Shown: piece after piece, positions 1 to 5,000 of the stretch
Layout of the letters: each line of letters begins with the position of its first letter
Position numbering within the stretch: position 1 is the first letter of the stretch
From: Bacteroidales bacterium
GTDB lineage: Bacteria > Bacteroidota > Bacteroidia > Bacteroidales > JAOZMU01
Direction of reading: 5' to 3'
NCBI GenBank assembly: GCA_029934165.1
Contig: JAOZMU010000307.1
Coordinates: 1-5,000, forward strand
Length of the DNA: 5,000 nt
The notes under the pieces: generated by a model
What the model was told of the DNA's origin: nothing
What the model saw: the letters and a program-made list of their open reading frames with translations, nothing else
The model's database searches: none
Program-made: the position numbers and the translations under genes

Positions 1-309
1 AACGGACAAGATATTTCAAGAATTGCAGGTGAAAAATTAAAGTCTGTAATTCCCGAAATAATAAGAAGTGCAGAACTTGTAAAAAACATTGTTTCAGCAG
101 GAAAAGAACAACAAAGCGGAGTTGAGAATATTAATATTTCTGTTCAACAATTAACGGAGATAACAAATGAAAATTCAGCATCAGCCGAAGAAATGTCGGC
201 ATCGGCGGAAGAATTATCAGCACAAGCCGAGCAGTTAAAAGAGTTGATTTCTGTGTTTAAAATCGGGAATTTTGAGAACAAACAAAATGATTTTTATTCG
301 AGTAGGTAG
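1..309 (+). CDS. Methyl-accepting chemotaxis protein, C-terminal fragment (5' end outside window)
   Basis: This is the last 102 codons of a chemotaxis receptor, read in frame 1 and ending in TAG at 307-309. Such receptors relay ligand or redox signals through CheW to the CheA kinase and are adapted by methylation. The visible part is a Ser/Ala/Glu-rich amphipathic helix from the descending arm of the cytoplasmic coiled-coil hairpin. Its methylation-helix pattern has paired glutamates in an Ala/Ser setting (SAEEMSASAEELSAQAEQL, EE at local residues 63-64 and 70-71). The Phe-Lys-Ile at 86-88 is where many receptors of this type finish their conserved domain. The CheA/CheW-contacting hairpin tip and the sensor domain lie left of the window. 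Family assignment is secure; sensor type is unknown. The last codons (Ser-Ser-Arg-stop) come from antisense intron-derived sequence, so the native C-terminus was probably different. No CheR-binding pentapeptide is seen at the end. Confidence 0.93.
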   Translation, partial: NGQDISRIAGEKLKSVIPEIIRSAELVKNIVSAGKEQQSGVENINISVQQLTEITNENSASAEEMSASAEELSAQAEQLKELISVFKIGNFENKQNDFYSSR

Positions 310-336
310 CGAGTTTTCACCACGAAACCTCTCACA
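296..336 (-). other. Domain VI-like segment and intron 3' terminus overlapping the chemotaxis gene stop
   Basis: Directly after domain V on the minus strand comes an imperfect hairpin. AGGU (330-327) pairs with ACCU (307-304), and CG (324-323) pairs with CG (311-310), around a GUGGUGAAAA loop region. U326, U325 and U322 are unpaired against their partners. The tail CTACTCGAAT (305 to 296) resembles the common CUACUCGAC-type 3' end. Its complement on the plus strand encodes the last residues and TAG stop of the chemotaxis receptor. The exact intron 3' boundary is not determinable; it is probably near 296-299. Confidence 0.6.
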
Positions 337-370
337 GGCACGCACGTGAACCTCTCGGCTCATACGGCTC
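337..370 (-). ncRNA. Group II intron domain V hairpin (degenerate)
   Basis: Exactly 34 nt, the usual length of domain V, the catalytic core of group II introns. On the minus strand the 5' strand starts GAGCCGU, so the AGC catalytic triad is present at positions 2-4. The distal stem GAGCC/GGUUC closes a GAGA loop, a GNRA tetraloop as expected. In the basal stem, nucleotides 5-7 still pair with 28-30. The usual 3' strand ACGGUUC is GCGUGCC here, which unpairs nucleotides 2-4, the triad itself. This argues for loss of splicing activity. Confidence 0.78.
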
Positions 371-384
371 CTCCAGATTAGACG

Positions 385-476
385 AAGTAAGTACTATGGT
401 TTCCAGCCGTACTTCCAATGCACAAATAGATAAGGATAGCTTTCGGCTATTTGTCTTAACCATTTATTTCTTACTT
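385..476. other. Nested inverted repeats forming a three-part stem structure
   Basis: Three perfect, concentrically nested stems are visible: AAGTAAG (385-391) with CTTACTT (470-476), ATGGTT (396-401) with AACCAT (458-463), and ACAAATAG (422-429) with CTATTTGT (447-454). Inside the last, ATAGC (436-440) can instead pair with GCTAT (446-450) around a five-base loop. Another alternative is AAGTAC (389-394) with GTACTT (409-414). Because it lies immediately 5' of domain V on the minus strand, it is most simply the residual intron region before domain V (domain IV remains). That assignment is inference. Confidence 0.6.
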
Positions 477-500
477 TTGTTCACTACAAAATTAATAAAT

Positions 501-538
501 AAAATCTATATTTAAAATCAGACAAATACAGATTTTTT
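501..538 (+). terminator. Weak candidate terminator downstream of the chemotaxis receptor gene
   Basis: AAAATC (514-519) can pair with GATTTT (531-536) around an 11-nt loop; AAAATCT (501-507) can alternatively pair with AGATTTT (530-536). A run of six T overlaps the 3' arm at 533-538. The stems are A/T-rich and weak, so this is only a candidate for ending the receptor transcript. Confidence 0.2.
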
Positions 539-605
539 GGATTAGTTTATTTTTAATTTTTCACTAAACAAACAGATAAACAATAAAAAATTTATTTTTT
601 TTAAA

Positions 606-1508
606 ATGACTGGAATAGAATCTAAATCAAATAGTTGGAAAATATTAAACTCATGGCATATCGTATTGTCATTACTTTTCATGGTTTTTTTTATGGGCGT
701 TTTAATACCAGGTCTTGTCGTAAAAAAGCGAAAATGGATAATTATTGGGATAGTTCTTGCTGCGCCGATAGTGTTTTTTATGAGCGTAATTACCAACCCT
801 GCTAATAAAGATACTTTTCTTGCAAATATTGGCGTTGTTTTGTTCCTAATTTCATGGGCGACTTCCATCGTTTATTCTATCGCAATCCGAAAAGAATATC
901 TGTTTTTATTAGCAGAAAAAGGTAACGATTATTCTGGATATCGAAATAAATATAGCAAGAAAAAACAGGAGAAAAAAATTGTCGAGCAGCACGATGGTTT
1001 GTGGCAAGAAGTTCTTCAATTGAAACAGATGATTATTACTCAAATAGCTGATAACAACGCATTTGACGCTTCAATTATTTCAGATATTAACCCGCTGGTT
1101 GATAAATACGTAAATCAGACGAAACAACTGATAGCAAGAGACAAAAAATTGCGCAAATTAGTTAATAAACAGTCGATTACAGAAATTGATGATTTGATTA
1201 TTGAGCTAAAAACAAAACTAACCGAAACCACCAATCGTAGCCTTGAAACCGAATATCAATTAACAATAGATAAATATCAGAAACACAGGCAAGTATATCG
1301 AGAAGTTTCGGAACAAATCGAGATGAATCGGTTACGATTGAACTCAACAGTAATGTCGCTTAAAGATATAAAACTCAACCTAATAAAGTTTGAAGGCATT
1401 GTTTCTGATGAAATTCGTAAGAACTTTATCGAAGATTTCCACCAAAAATCCAATGAATTGACAATTTATCTCGACCAACTGAAAGATGTTTACGACGATT
1501 TTGGTTGA
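606..1508 (+). CDS. Hypothetical membrane protein: three N-terminal TM segments and a long helical tail
   Basis: I do not recognise this 300-residue protein. About 16 polar residues precede three hydrophobic spans at roughly 17-39 (WHIVLSLLFMVFFMGVLIPG), 43-63 (WIIIGIVLAAPIVFFMSV) and 73-94 (IGVVLFLISWATSIVYSIAI). A Lys-rich stretch (about 113-124, KYSKKKQEKK) follows, then about 175 residues of charged, Leu/Ile-spaced helix with coiled-coil character and no glycines until the end. The positive residues next to TM3 suggest a cytoplasmic tail. No enzymatic motif is visible. The ATG at 606 lies in an A/T-rich leader with no Shine-Dalgarno sequence; it is chosen because it precedes all three membrane spans and a T-rich non-coding stretch lies before it. 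The gene lies about 300 bp after the chemotaxis receptor and ends 24 bp from convergent pbpC, so it is probably transcribed alone. A scaffold or membrane-tethered partner protein is possible; function unknown. Confidence 0.8.
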   Translation: MTGIESKSNSWKILNSWHIVLSLLFMVFFMGVLIPGLVVKKRKWIIIGIVLAAPIVFFMSVITNPANKDTFLANIGVVLFLISWATSIVYSIAIRKEYLFLLAEKGNDYSGYRNKYSKKKQEKKIVEQHDGLWQEVLQLKQMIITQIADNNAFDASIISDINPLVDKYVNQTKQLIARDKKLRKLVNKQSITEIDDLIIELKTKLTETTNRSLETEYQLTIDKYQKHRQVYREVSEQIEMNRLRLNSTVMSLKDIKLNLIKFEGIVSDEIRKNFIEDFHQKSNELTIYLDQLKDVYDDFG

Positions 1509-1532
1509 GAATTAAACGATTTTATCCGCACC

Positions 1533-3896
1533 TTATTCACTACCCACAATTTCAAATTCTAACGATAACACTTCGCCATTTTCATCAATTAAAGTCAAGT
1601 TGTGTTTACCAATATGGGGAGCAATAGCCAATTGATGGAAAATTTGCGTAGTAGCGATGTATTTATCATCAATATGCCAGTATATTGATACTTCGCGGGT
1701 GCGGTGTGCGACTTCGAAAATAACATCGCTACTTTTTTCGTCTAAATCCTTAGGAATTAGTATTTTAGAATAAATTTGCGGATAAATTAATTGCATTGAT
1801 TTTGTGCGTCTGCCAATGTTTTTCATACAATCGTTCCGAAACGGTGGAAGCGCATGATAATCAGAATGTTTGTTCTTATAAAACCATTCGATGGCGGCAG
1901 GAAGTACAAACCATTTCTTATGCCTCATATTTGCCGATGACTCACAATCGGAATGCACTTGCCAAGATTCTGTCGCGTCCAAATGCACAACTTTGTGATA
2001 TGGACAAACATCAAAACGTTGAGCATTATTAGGAGCGTCAACCATCACAGTATCAGGACAATTAAGGCTCATAAGGAATCCACTCTGACGGCAGGTTTTT
2101 GTCGGAAGCAAGTCATCATAAGGCTTTTCAAACCACTTCGATTCATCTGGAAGAATATCAAAAACATCAAAAAGAACTGGAGCAGCAGCTCTTATTCCAA
2201 CTAAATCTGGACGACCCTCTCCATCGGCATTGCCAACCCAAACACCAACAACGTATTTTGGCGTAATTCCGACAGACCAAGCATCTCTAAAACCAAAACT
2301 TGTTCCTGTTTTCCATGAGATTTTTTTTGACGATGAAAAAAACTCCCAATTACTCTCAGAATCAGGACGTTCAACTTTTAATAAAGCCTTAAACATCAAA
2401 TAAATTGCTCCAGCACTAAGAGAAGAAGCATCTTCGATTTGTGGTGGCTTTTTGTCAGTTTTCATGTACCGCGCTTCGTGATAATCCGTATTGCTATATT
2501 TTCCGCCTAGTATTGAATAGTTATTTAAAGTTCTTGCCATCGAAGCATACGCTCCACAGATGTCCCAAAGCGTTCCTTCGCATCCGCCTAATATAATTGA
2601 CAAACCATAATGGTCTGGTGGTTTATTGATTGTCGTGAGACCGATTTTTTGGAGTAAATGATGAAATTTTGGCACGCCATATTTCTGTAACATCTTGACA
2701 ATCGGTATGTTAAGTGAGCGTGCCAAAGCATTTTTTGCAGGCACAGCTCCGTCATAACCGCGATTGTAGTTCTGTGGTGAATAACCGCCAAGCTGTATCG
2801 GAATATCTGGCACTAAAGCGTTAGGCAGAATTGAACCTTCTGTAAGCATTGCAGCGTATAAAAATGGCTTCAAAATACTTCCCGTGCTGCGTGGAGCAAC
2901 GATAATATCTACATCGTTTTGATGAATTTTATGTTTATGGTGAGTATTGCCAGCGTAAACAATTGCATTGCCGCTTTTTACATCAAGAACAAGAACGGCA
3001 AGATTGTGTATTTGCTTTGCAGATAGGATTTTATTGTGCATAGCAATAAGACGCGAAACTTTTTTTTGTAATTCAACATCTATGGTAGTACGTAATTTTG
3101 CTTGCCGTTGTTTCACCGAAAGCTCCTTTTTTATCCTAGCCAGCAAATGAGGAGCATATTGAGGAAATGGCTGTGGCTTCTCAGGAATTGGCTCATCTAA
3201 TGATAATTCGTAAGTTTCATTGTCGATAATTTTTTCGTCAAATAATTGCTTCAGCAGACGATTTCGTTTATTTAATAGTCTTTTCCTGTTTCGTCCTGGA
3301 TGAATAAGAGCAGGATTATTGGGTAAAACTGCAAGCAGAGCATTTTCTGCCCATGATAATTTATCCGGACTCCTACCAAAATACCGCCAAGAGGCTGCAT
3401 CTAACCCAACTACGTTACCACCAAAAGGTGCATTAGATGCGTATAAAGCCAAAATCTCATCTTTGCTGTACGAAAACTCAAAACGCGTGGCGAGTACGAT
3501 TTCAACCATTTTTTCGAGCACAGTTCTACTTTTATTTCTCGAAAGCCGAATTACCTGCATAGTTATGGTGCTGCCACCGCTAACTATCTCGCCAGCAGAT
3601 ATATTCTGACCAATTGCTCGCCCAAATGCAAGCGCGTCGAAACCCCAATGATAGCCAAAACGCTTGTCTTCAAATGTTAATATTGCTTTCCGAAATTTGT
3701 CTGGAACATACTCATTATGAGGGAATCGCCATTGCCCATCTACAGCTATGCTTGCACCAAGCAATTCGCCAGATTTAGATGTGAGAATTGTGCTTATCGG
3801 TTTCTCAAATAGAGTTTTGGGTAAAATCCACCAGTAAATAATAATTAGGCAAAATAATATACTAAACCAAATTTTTCTTTTTTTATATTTACGCAT
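1533..3896 (-). CDS. pbpC: Penicillin-binding protein 1C (bifunctional glycosyltransferase/transpeptidase)
   Basis: A class A-type penicillin-binding protein of 787 aa, close to the ~770 aa of E. coli PbpC. It sits in the inner membrane and polymerises lipid II glycan strands in the periplasm. An N-terminal anchor (residues ~8-26) follows a basic MRKYKKRK start. The GT51 domain shows EDKRFGYHWGFD (E76-D87, catalytic Glu76), GGSTITMQ (107-114) and KDEIL near 145-149. The transpeptidase domain has the Ser-x-x-Lys motif SILK (S340, K343), SLN (394-396) and KTG (529-531). A Cys-rich linker with CRQSGF and a C-terminal BiPBP_C-like domain (~709-785) are typical of the 1C subtype. In E. coli PBP1C the transpeptidase has weak or unclear activity. 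ATG at 3896 is preferred over an in-frame TTG at 3953, which would add 19 residues before the anchor; neither has a Shine-Dalgarno. No frameshift or stop interrupts it. The alpha-2-macroglobulin gene often beside pbpC is not in the window. Confidence 0.96.
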   Translation of the reverse strand: MRKYKKRKIWFSILFCLIIIYWWILPKTLFEKPISTILTSKSGELLGASIAVDGQWRFPHNEYVPDKFRKAILTFEDKRFGYHWGFDALAFGRAIGQNISAGEIVSGGSTITMQVIRLSRNKSRTVLEKMVEIVLATRFEFSYSKDEILALYASNAPFGGNVVGLDAASWRYFGRSPDKLSWAENALLAVLPNNPALIHPGRNRKRLLNKRNRLLKQLFDEKIIDNETYELSLDEPIPEKPQPFPQYAPHLLARIKKELSVKQRQAKLRTTIDVELQKKVSRLIAMHNKILSAKQIHNLAVLVLDVKSGNAIVYAGNTHHKHKIHQNDVDIIVAPRSTGSILKPFLYAAMLTEGSILPNALVPDIPIQLGGYSPQNYNRGYDGAVPAKNALARSLNIPIVKMLQKYGVPKFHHLLQKIGLTTINKPPDHYGLSIILGGCEGTLWDICGAYASMARTLNNYSILGGKYSNTDYHEARYMKTDKKPPQIEDASSLSAGAIYLMFKALLKVERPDSESNWEFFSSSKKISWKTGTSFGFRDAWSVGITPKYVVGVWVGNADGEGRPDLVGIRAAAPVLFDVFDILPDESKWFEKPYDDLLPTKTCRQSGFLMSLNCPDTVMVDAPNNAQRFDVCPYHKVVHLDATESWQVHSDCESSANMRHKKWFVLPAAIEWFYKNKHSDYHALPPFRNDCMKNIGRRTKSMQLIYPQIYSKILIPKDLDEKSSDVIFEVAHRTREVSIYWHIDDKYIATTQIFHQLAIAPHIGKHNLTLIDENGEVLSLEFEIVGSE

Positions 3897-3974
3897 TTTA
3901 ATGACAATTCTATTAGTAATTATAAGTAAAAGCAGTAATAAGTTGGTGCGCAAAAATAATTGATACTCAAGTTT

Positions 3975-3997
3975 ATAACACCCGAAAAGTGTTGTAT
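3975..3997. repeat. Hairpin in the pbpC upstream region
   Basis: ATAACAC (3975-3981) pairs with GTGTT-g-TAT (3989-3997) around a 7-nt CCGAAAA loop, with one bulged G. On the plus strand it is followed by GTTTTT (3998-4003). It lies 79-101 bp before the pbpC ATG. In the pbpC direction it would sit in the 5' leader or promoter region; in the plus direction it resembles a weak terminator, though no plus-strand gene ends there. Role unknown. Confidence 0.35.
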
Positions 3998-4034
3998 GTT
4001 TTTATGCACCTACTTATTTAACTGAGAAACAGTA

Positions 4035-4066
4035 ACAAATAGCAAATATTGGTATAAGCTATTTGT
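4035..4066. repeat. Perfect 9-bp inverted repeat sharing arms with the one at 422-454
   Basis: ACAAATAGC (4035-4043) and GCTATTTGT (4058-4066) are perfect reverse complements with a 14-nt spacer. Eight bases of each arm are identical to the inverted repeat inside the intron-remnant structure (422-429/447-454), with nearly the same overall length (32 versus 33 nt) but unrelated spacers. It could form a hairpin or be a symmetric protein-binding site upstream of pbpC. Confidence 0.45.
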
Positions 4067-4263
4067 GTCTTTGTTTCAATATTGCAAGACTCGAACAGTT
4101 TTATGCGGATATTAGTTTTTCCGTGCAATAATATTTTATTTCGGGCGTTTCTGAAAATGTTACGAAAATGCACATTTAAGCGAGCATTATATAAAATAAA
4201 AATTGATTTATAGCTATTAAAATGGTAATAAATTATTGTTAAATTTCGTTATCTATGAAAGTA

Positions 4264-4276
4264 AGGTCTCAGACCT
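4264..4276. repeat. Short inverted repeat followed by a T run
   Basis: AGGTCT (4264-4269) and AGACCT (4271-4276) are perfect reverse complements separated by one base. As RNA it would fold as a 5-bp stem with a TCA triloop, followed on the plus strand by ATTTTTT (4277-4283). It has a terminator-like shape but no gene ends just upstream, so it could equally be a protein-binding palindrome. Confidence 0.3.
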
Positions 4277-4324
4277 ATTTTTTACGAAAATATCTGGCTT
4301 TCTAAGCATAAAGTGCTATTTATT

Positions 4325-4414
4325 ATGAAAAGTATTATCTTGATTTTCAAGACAATAACAGCGATGAAAGTTTCGATTATCTTTGCGCACATATTTATTG
4401 GCAATTTGTGTTAA
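4325..4414 (+). CDS. Doubtful small hydrophobic ORF (29 aa)
   Basis: An ATG-to-TAA frame encodes a 29-residue peptide rich in Ile, Phe and Lys, beginning MKSIILIFK and ending in a hydrophobic run with one Cys (IFIGNLC). A second in-frame Met at residue 14 gives a 16-residue version. It could span a membrane once, as in type I toxin or leader peptides. There is no Shine-Dalgarno sequence, and A/T-rich DNA readily produces Ile/Phe/Lys frames of this length by chance. Listed because it is the only such frame noticed in the long gap; more likely fortuitous than real. Confidence 0.12.
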   Translation: MKSIILIFKTITAMKVSIIFAHIFIGNLC

Positions 4415-4566
4415 TAAAAAGTGTAAGTAAAATGAATTTAATAAAGTAAGCCATTAAAATTCCTAACTAAAACTAAATCAGGCGTAAGCAAAATTATTAA
4501 TTATTAATTTTCCATTACTAAGAGCTTATGTTGCACATAAATTAAGAAACGATTAATAATTATACT

Positions 4567-4764
4567 ATGAGCAATCTGAAGAATAATCAAGTAGAAGTTC
4601 TTGATGTAAAAGAAGTTAACGAGTATGTAGATGATTCTCAAATTACAGACGAGATATTGGAAATGCTCGCATTGGCAGAGACGCAACCAAGACAAGGCGT
4701 TGTTGATAGGCTGATAAACTTTTCGCGTAATTATGAACAAAATATATCCGAAAAAGCCGAATAG
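4567..4764 (+). CDS. Small acidic hypothetical protein (65 aa)
   Basis: An unrecognised 65-residue protein. It has a polar N-terminus (MSNLKNNQ), an acidic middle (about residues 11-38, many Asp/Glu and one ILEMLALAE helix), then a Pro-Arg turn followed by VVDRLINFSRNYEQ and a charged tail. There is no signal peptide, membrane span or metal-binding motif. The Pro-x-x-x-Val-Val-x-x-(Leu/Ile)-x-(Phe/Tyr)-Ser ending resembles tails I associate with small acidic Bacteroidota proteins; that is an impression, not a family assignment. The ATG follows A/T-rich DNA without a Shine-Dalgarno. It stands alone, about 670 bp from divergent pbpC, with a candidate terminator overlapping its stop. The opposite strand carries a longer open frame (4504-4812), but its Ile/Phe/Tyr-rich product looks like an antisense artefact; the plus-strand composition is far more protein-like. 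Confidence 0.65.
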   Translation: MSNLKNNQVEVLDVKEVNEYVDDSQITDEILEMLALAETQPRQGVVDRLINFSRNYEQNISEKAE

Positions 4765-4788
4765 AGTTTTATATTTGACGGTTTTTTT
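4751..4788 (+). terminator. Candidate Rho-independent terminator of the 65-aa gene
   Basis: AAAAAGCCG (4751-4759) can pair with CGGTTTTTT (4779-4787) with one G-T wobble, closing a 19-nt loop. The 3' arm ends in seven T (4782-4788). The 5' arm overlaps the last codons and the loop contains the stop codon. The GC core is only three pairs plus the wobble, so it would be moderate at best. Confidence 0.4.
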
Positions 4789-5000
4789 ATGTGCCATGCC
4801 TTCATAAAACATCGACTGGTATTGACAACTGTAAAAATTGCAACGAAAAATTTTGTGCTTGGCATTATTGCCATGTGTAAATTTTGATACAAAAAATATG
4901 CTTTAATTTATGATACAAGATTTGGGCATAAAAAAAATATTTTTTGGGGCGGCTTATCGGGCTTTTCGCTTGTAGTTGCCTCGTGGCTTGCGTTTTTGGC
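4789..5000. other. Non-coding tail with an abrupt composition change at about 4945
   Basis: From 4789 to about 4944 the DNA is A/T-rich and has stops in the frames examined, with a small hairpin TGGCA/TGCCA (4860-4864/4869-4873) and a direct repeat TGATACAA (4885-4892 and 4911-4918). From 4945 to the edge the sequence is about 57% G+C, nearly free of A (2 of 56 bases). It could be the start of a gene running out of the window (a TTG at 4944 opens a frame with an LVAC lipobox-like string; another frame has a hydrophobic run without a start). It could also be a GC-rich intergenic repeat of the kind scattered in Bacteroidota genomes. Unresolved. Confidence 0.35.

Larger units (their letters stand above)
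296..480 (-). mobile_element. Group II intron 3'-end remnant (domains V-VI plus upstream stem structure)
   Basis: Read on the minus strand, this stretch carries the hallmarks of the 3' end of a bacterial group II intron. A 34-nt domain V-like hairpin (370 to 337) begins with GAGCCGTATG. A GTGAGAGGTTTCGTGGTGAAA segment follows, and then a CTACTCGA tail (about 305 to 298) typical of intron 3' ends. There is no reverse transcriptase ORF and no room for domains I-III: only about 125 bp separate it from the next gene. Both the domain V basal stem and the domain VI stem have mismatches, so it is very probably dead. The right-hand limit is uncertain; a nested stem structure extends to 476. Recognition rests on remembered domain V/VI consensus, not on a covariance search. 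Confidence 0.75.
3897..4566. other. Long divergent intergenic region between pbpC and the 65-aa gene
   Basis: About 670 bp of A/T-rich DNA without a convincing gene. It should contain the promoters of pbpC (leftward) and of the small gene at 4567 (rightward), but I find no clean match to the Bacteroidota promoter form (TTTG, then TAnnTTTG) in front of either. It holds several short hairpins listed separately, a 29-codon hydrophobic ORF of doubtful reality, and multiple stop codons in every frame. No tRNA cloverleaf or riboswitch core was recognised by eye. Confidence 0.6.

Noticed and set aside
542..868. 108-codon open frame on the minus strand opposite the start of the membrane protein
   Set aside because: It is antisense to the first two membrane spans and leader; no start context or domain supports it.
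3897..3953. Longer pbpC frame starting at TTG 3953 (adds 19 residues)
   Set aside because: The codon is TTG without a ribosome-binding site. The ATG at 3896 gives a normal basic N-terminus directly followed by the membrane anchor, matching the family.
3968..3975. Near match to the Bacteroidota -7 element (TAAACTTG on the minus strand) upstream of pbpC
   Set aside because: One mismatch in the core and no TTG-type -33 element at the right distance.
4255..4305. 16-codon ORF (MKVRSQTYFLRKYLAF) possibly acting as a leader peptide
   Set aside because: Too short, no ribosome-binding site, no downstream gene nearby and no codon bias suggesting attenuation.
4531..4560. Sigma70-like promoter before the 65-aa gene (TTGCAC, 18 bp, AATAAT)
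   Set aside because: The -35 matches only three of six bases and would give a leaderless transcript; A/T-rich DNA yields such matches easily.
4770..4777. Exact TAnnTTTG (TATATTTG) just after the 65-aa gene
   Set aside because: No TTG-type -33 element upstream at suitable spacing, no gene follows at a suitable distance, and it lies in the loop of the candidate terminator.
4504..4812. 102-codon open frame on the minus strand over the 65-aa gene
   Set aside because: Its product is an Ile/Tyr/Phe-rich string typical of the antisense of A/T-rich coding DNA and contains no recognisable domain; the plus-strand frame has balanced, acidic, protein-like composition.

Overview
The window is a low-GC bacterial chromosomal segment, most likely from a Bacteroidota (Bacteroidetes) or related FCB-group organism. 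Support for this is the A/T-rich composition, the absence of Shine-Dalgarno sequences before the convincing starts (A/T-rich leaders instead), a chemotaxis-receptor tail ending in a Phe-Lys-Ile signature, and the small acidic ORF near the right end. The placement is inference; no rRNA or other taxonomic marker is present.

Layout. (1) 1-309, plus strand: the C-terminal end of a methyl-accepting chemotaxis protein, cut by the left edge. (2) 296-~480: a degenerate 3' end of a group II intron on the minus strand, with a 34-nt domain V hairpin, a domain VI-like tail and an upstream nested stem structure. The antisense of its 3' end supplies the last codons and stop of the chemotaxis gene. (3) 606-1508, plus: an unrecognised 300-aa protein with three membrane segments and a long helical/coiled-coil tail. 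(4) 1533-3896, minus: pbpC, a full-length penicillin-binding protein 1C with all expected catalytic motifs, convergent with gene (3) across 24 bp. (5) 3897-4566: a long divergent gap with several short hairpins and one doubtful 29-codon ORF. (6) 4567-4764, plus: a 65-aa acidic hypothetical protein with a possible terminator overlapping its stop. (7) 4788-5000: no gene I can support; the last 56 bases change abruptly to a GC-rich, almost A-free composition.

The genes do not form an evident pathway or operon. Chemotaxis signalling, cell-wall synthesis and two hypotheticals lie next to each other, separated by non-coding DNA or by convergent orientation. I do not see a defence system, CRISPR array, tRNA, rRNA or intact mobile element. 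The most notable item is the intron remnant fused to the receptor gene's 3' end.
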